A stretch of DNA of 7,565 bases from Candidatus Arcanibacter lacustris (GTDB lineage Bacteria > Pseudomonadota > Alphaproteobacteria > Rickettsiales > Arcanibacteraceae), in contig JYHA01000070.1 in the NCBI GenBank assembly GCA_000970895.1, positions 1 through 7,565 on the forward strand, written 5' to 3'. Numbering within the stretch: the first letter of the stretch is position 1; each line of letters opens with the position of its first letter. A model generated the notes under the pieces. That model searched no databases. It saw nothing but the letters and a program-made list of their open reading frames with translations, and was not told the origin of the DNA. Both the position numbers and the translations under genes were made by a program. This document shows, one piece after another, positions 7,188-7,565 of the stretch.

Positions 7188-7286
7188 TCAAGCAGCGAAA
7201 GCAACAGTATGATTTTGTCTAAATACCTCTGTGGGAGTTTTGTAATTCGGCCTAACTTTAACGAACTCTTGAAAAGCGCAAAGTAG
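7188..7286 (-). pseudogene. C-terminal remnant of a DDE transposase (IS30-like tail), cut by an IS6-type element
   Basis: The minus strand reads LLCAFQEFVKVRPNYKTPTE, then VFRQNHTVAFAA, and stops at TGA (7190-7188). The YKTPTEVF block and short tail are typical transposase C-termini of IS30/IS3/IS481 type. The end resembles the remnant at 1-147: both have N(F/Y)KTP.E and then TVA with a final alanine. The frame runs to the right through 7287 into the IS6-type element, where it overlaps the other transposase gene in another frame. I read that continuation as accidental and place the break at the element's end. The fragment is about 33 codons with no start. The family call is tentative. Confidence 0.55.
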
Positions 7287-7565
7287 GGCTCTGTCGCGTT
7301 TGTAATTAGGTATTACAACTTTATTAATTTTTGCTAAATTCCGAACATTATGCAACCAACGACATAAATTGATTGAAGATTGATTTGTTATTTTGATTTG
7401 AAGTTTTTAGTTGTCCCTTTTTTATCATATGGGTAATTTCTATACCTGTGATTGTTTGTTTTGCTCCATTAAAGGATTTATATCCTAGAGCAGGCTTAGT
7501 TCGTCGTTTTATAAACCTATGATCTTGCTCTATCATATTATTTAAGTATTTGTTTTGCCTAATTT
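7287..7565 (-). mobile_element. Left part of an IS6-family insertion sequence
   Basis: A probable terminal inverted repeat begins at 7287 with GGCTCTGTCGCGTTTG, close to the GGCTCTGTTGCAAA-type ends of the IS6/IS26 family. It lies about 60 bases past the transposase stop, similar to IS26-type spacing. The element continues beyond the right edge, so its other end and its 8-bp target duplication cannot be seen. Confidence 0.65.
7348..7565 (-). CDS. IS6-family transposase, C-terminal part (gene runs off the window)
   Basis: The frame is open to the window edge and reads IRQNKYLNNMIEQDHRFIKR. This is the strongly conserved region around the catalytic glutamate of the IS6-family DDE domain (KYLNN.IEQDHR.IKR). 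It is followed by LGYKSFNGAKQTITGIE and THMIKKGQL, the standard family ending. The internal ATG at 7536 is therefore not the start; the true start lies outside, since full proteins are about 220-240 residues. The C-terminus (FMSLVA) and stop are intact, and no frameshift is visible in the 72 codons present, so the copy may be functional. It moves the element by cutting and joining DNA at its terminal repeats. It is transcribed toward the glycan operon, so readthrough could add to operon expression. Confidence 0.88.
   Translation of the reverse strand, partial: IRQNKYLNNMIEQDHRFIKRRTKPALGYKSFNGAKQTITGIEITHMIKKGQLKTSNQNNKSIFNQFMSLVA

Noticed and set aside
7188..7406. One continuous minus-strand open frame joining the transposase tail to the IS6 region
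   Set aside because: It overlaps the strongly supported IS6 transposase in another frame and has no start, and the part beyond 7287 shows no family resemblance.
1..7565. CRISPR array, tRNA or rRNA gene, toxin-antitoxin pair or phage-defence system
   Set aside because: No spaced direct repeats, no tRNA-like cloverleaf and no defence-type domain were seen on either strand by eye.

Overview
The window is AT-rich DNA (roughly 30 % G+C by eye). It holds a surface-polysaccharide (O-antigen or capsule type) gene cluster with insertion-sequence debris at both ends. All seven intact genes lie on the minus strand and are transcribed right to left. The AT richness, the glycan genes and the IS6- and IS30-like transposase pieces would fit a low-GC Gram-negative bacterium, possibly a host-associated gammaproteobacterium. 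The sequence does not fix the genus.

Layout from right (5' of the operon) to left. 7348-7565: C-terminal part of an IS6-family transposase that runs off the window, with its probable terminal repeat at about 7287. 7188-7286: C-terminal scrap of another DDE transposase, which the IS6-type element appears to have interrupted. 7112-7138: a promoter with a perfect TTGACA -35 box. Then FdtA/QdtA-type 3,4-ketoisomerase (7050-6646), DegT-type PLP aminotransferase (6638-5538), a 155-bp gap with two inverted repeats, a SAM methyltransferase (5382-4621), a PglD/NeuD-like left-handed beta-helix acyltransferase (4619-3936), a GNAT/FemAB-like acyltransferase (3884-2952), a GT2 glycosyltransferase (2943-2044) and a membrane-anchored GT61 glycosyltransferase (2047-161). 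1-147: degenerate C-terminal remnant of an IS30-like transposase on the plus strand.

Proposed joint role: the ketoisomerase and aminotransferase convert dTDP-4-keto-6-deoxyglucose (made by RmlA/RmlB, not in this window) into a dTDP-3-amino-3,6-dideoxyhexose (Fuc3N or Qui3N type). One or both acyltransferases acylate the amino group, the methyltransferase may decorate the sugar or its acyl group, and the two glycosyltransferases build it into a repeat unit. No flippase, polymerase or initiating transferase is present, so this is one segment of a larger locus or a cassette added to one.

The least expected features are structural. There is a perfect 20-bp inverted repeat inside the GT61 reading frame, over its transmembrane segment. 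There is a perfect 30-bp palindrome just behind the aminotransferase gene. Two similar transposase C-termini point inward from the two ends of the cluster. No clearly new biological system is evident; the glycan cassette itself is made of known families.
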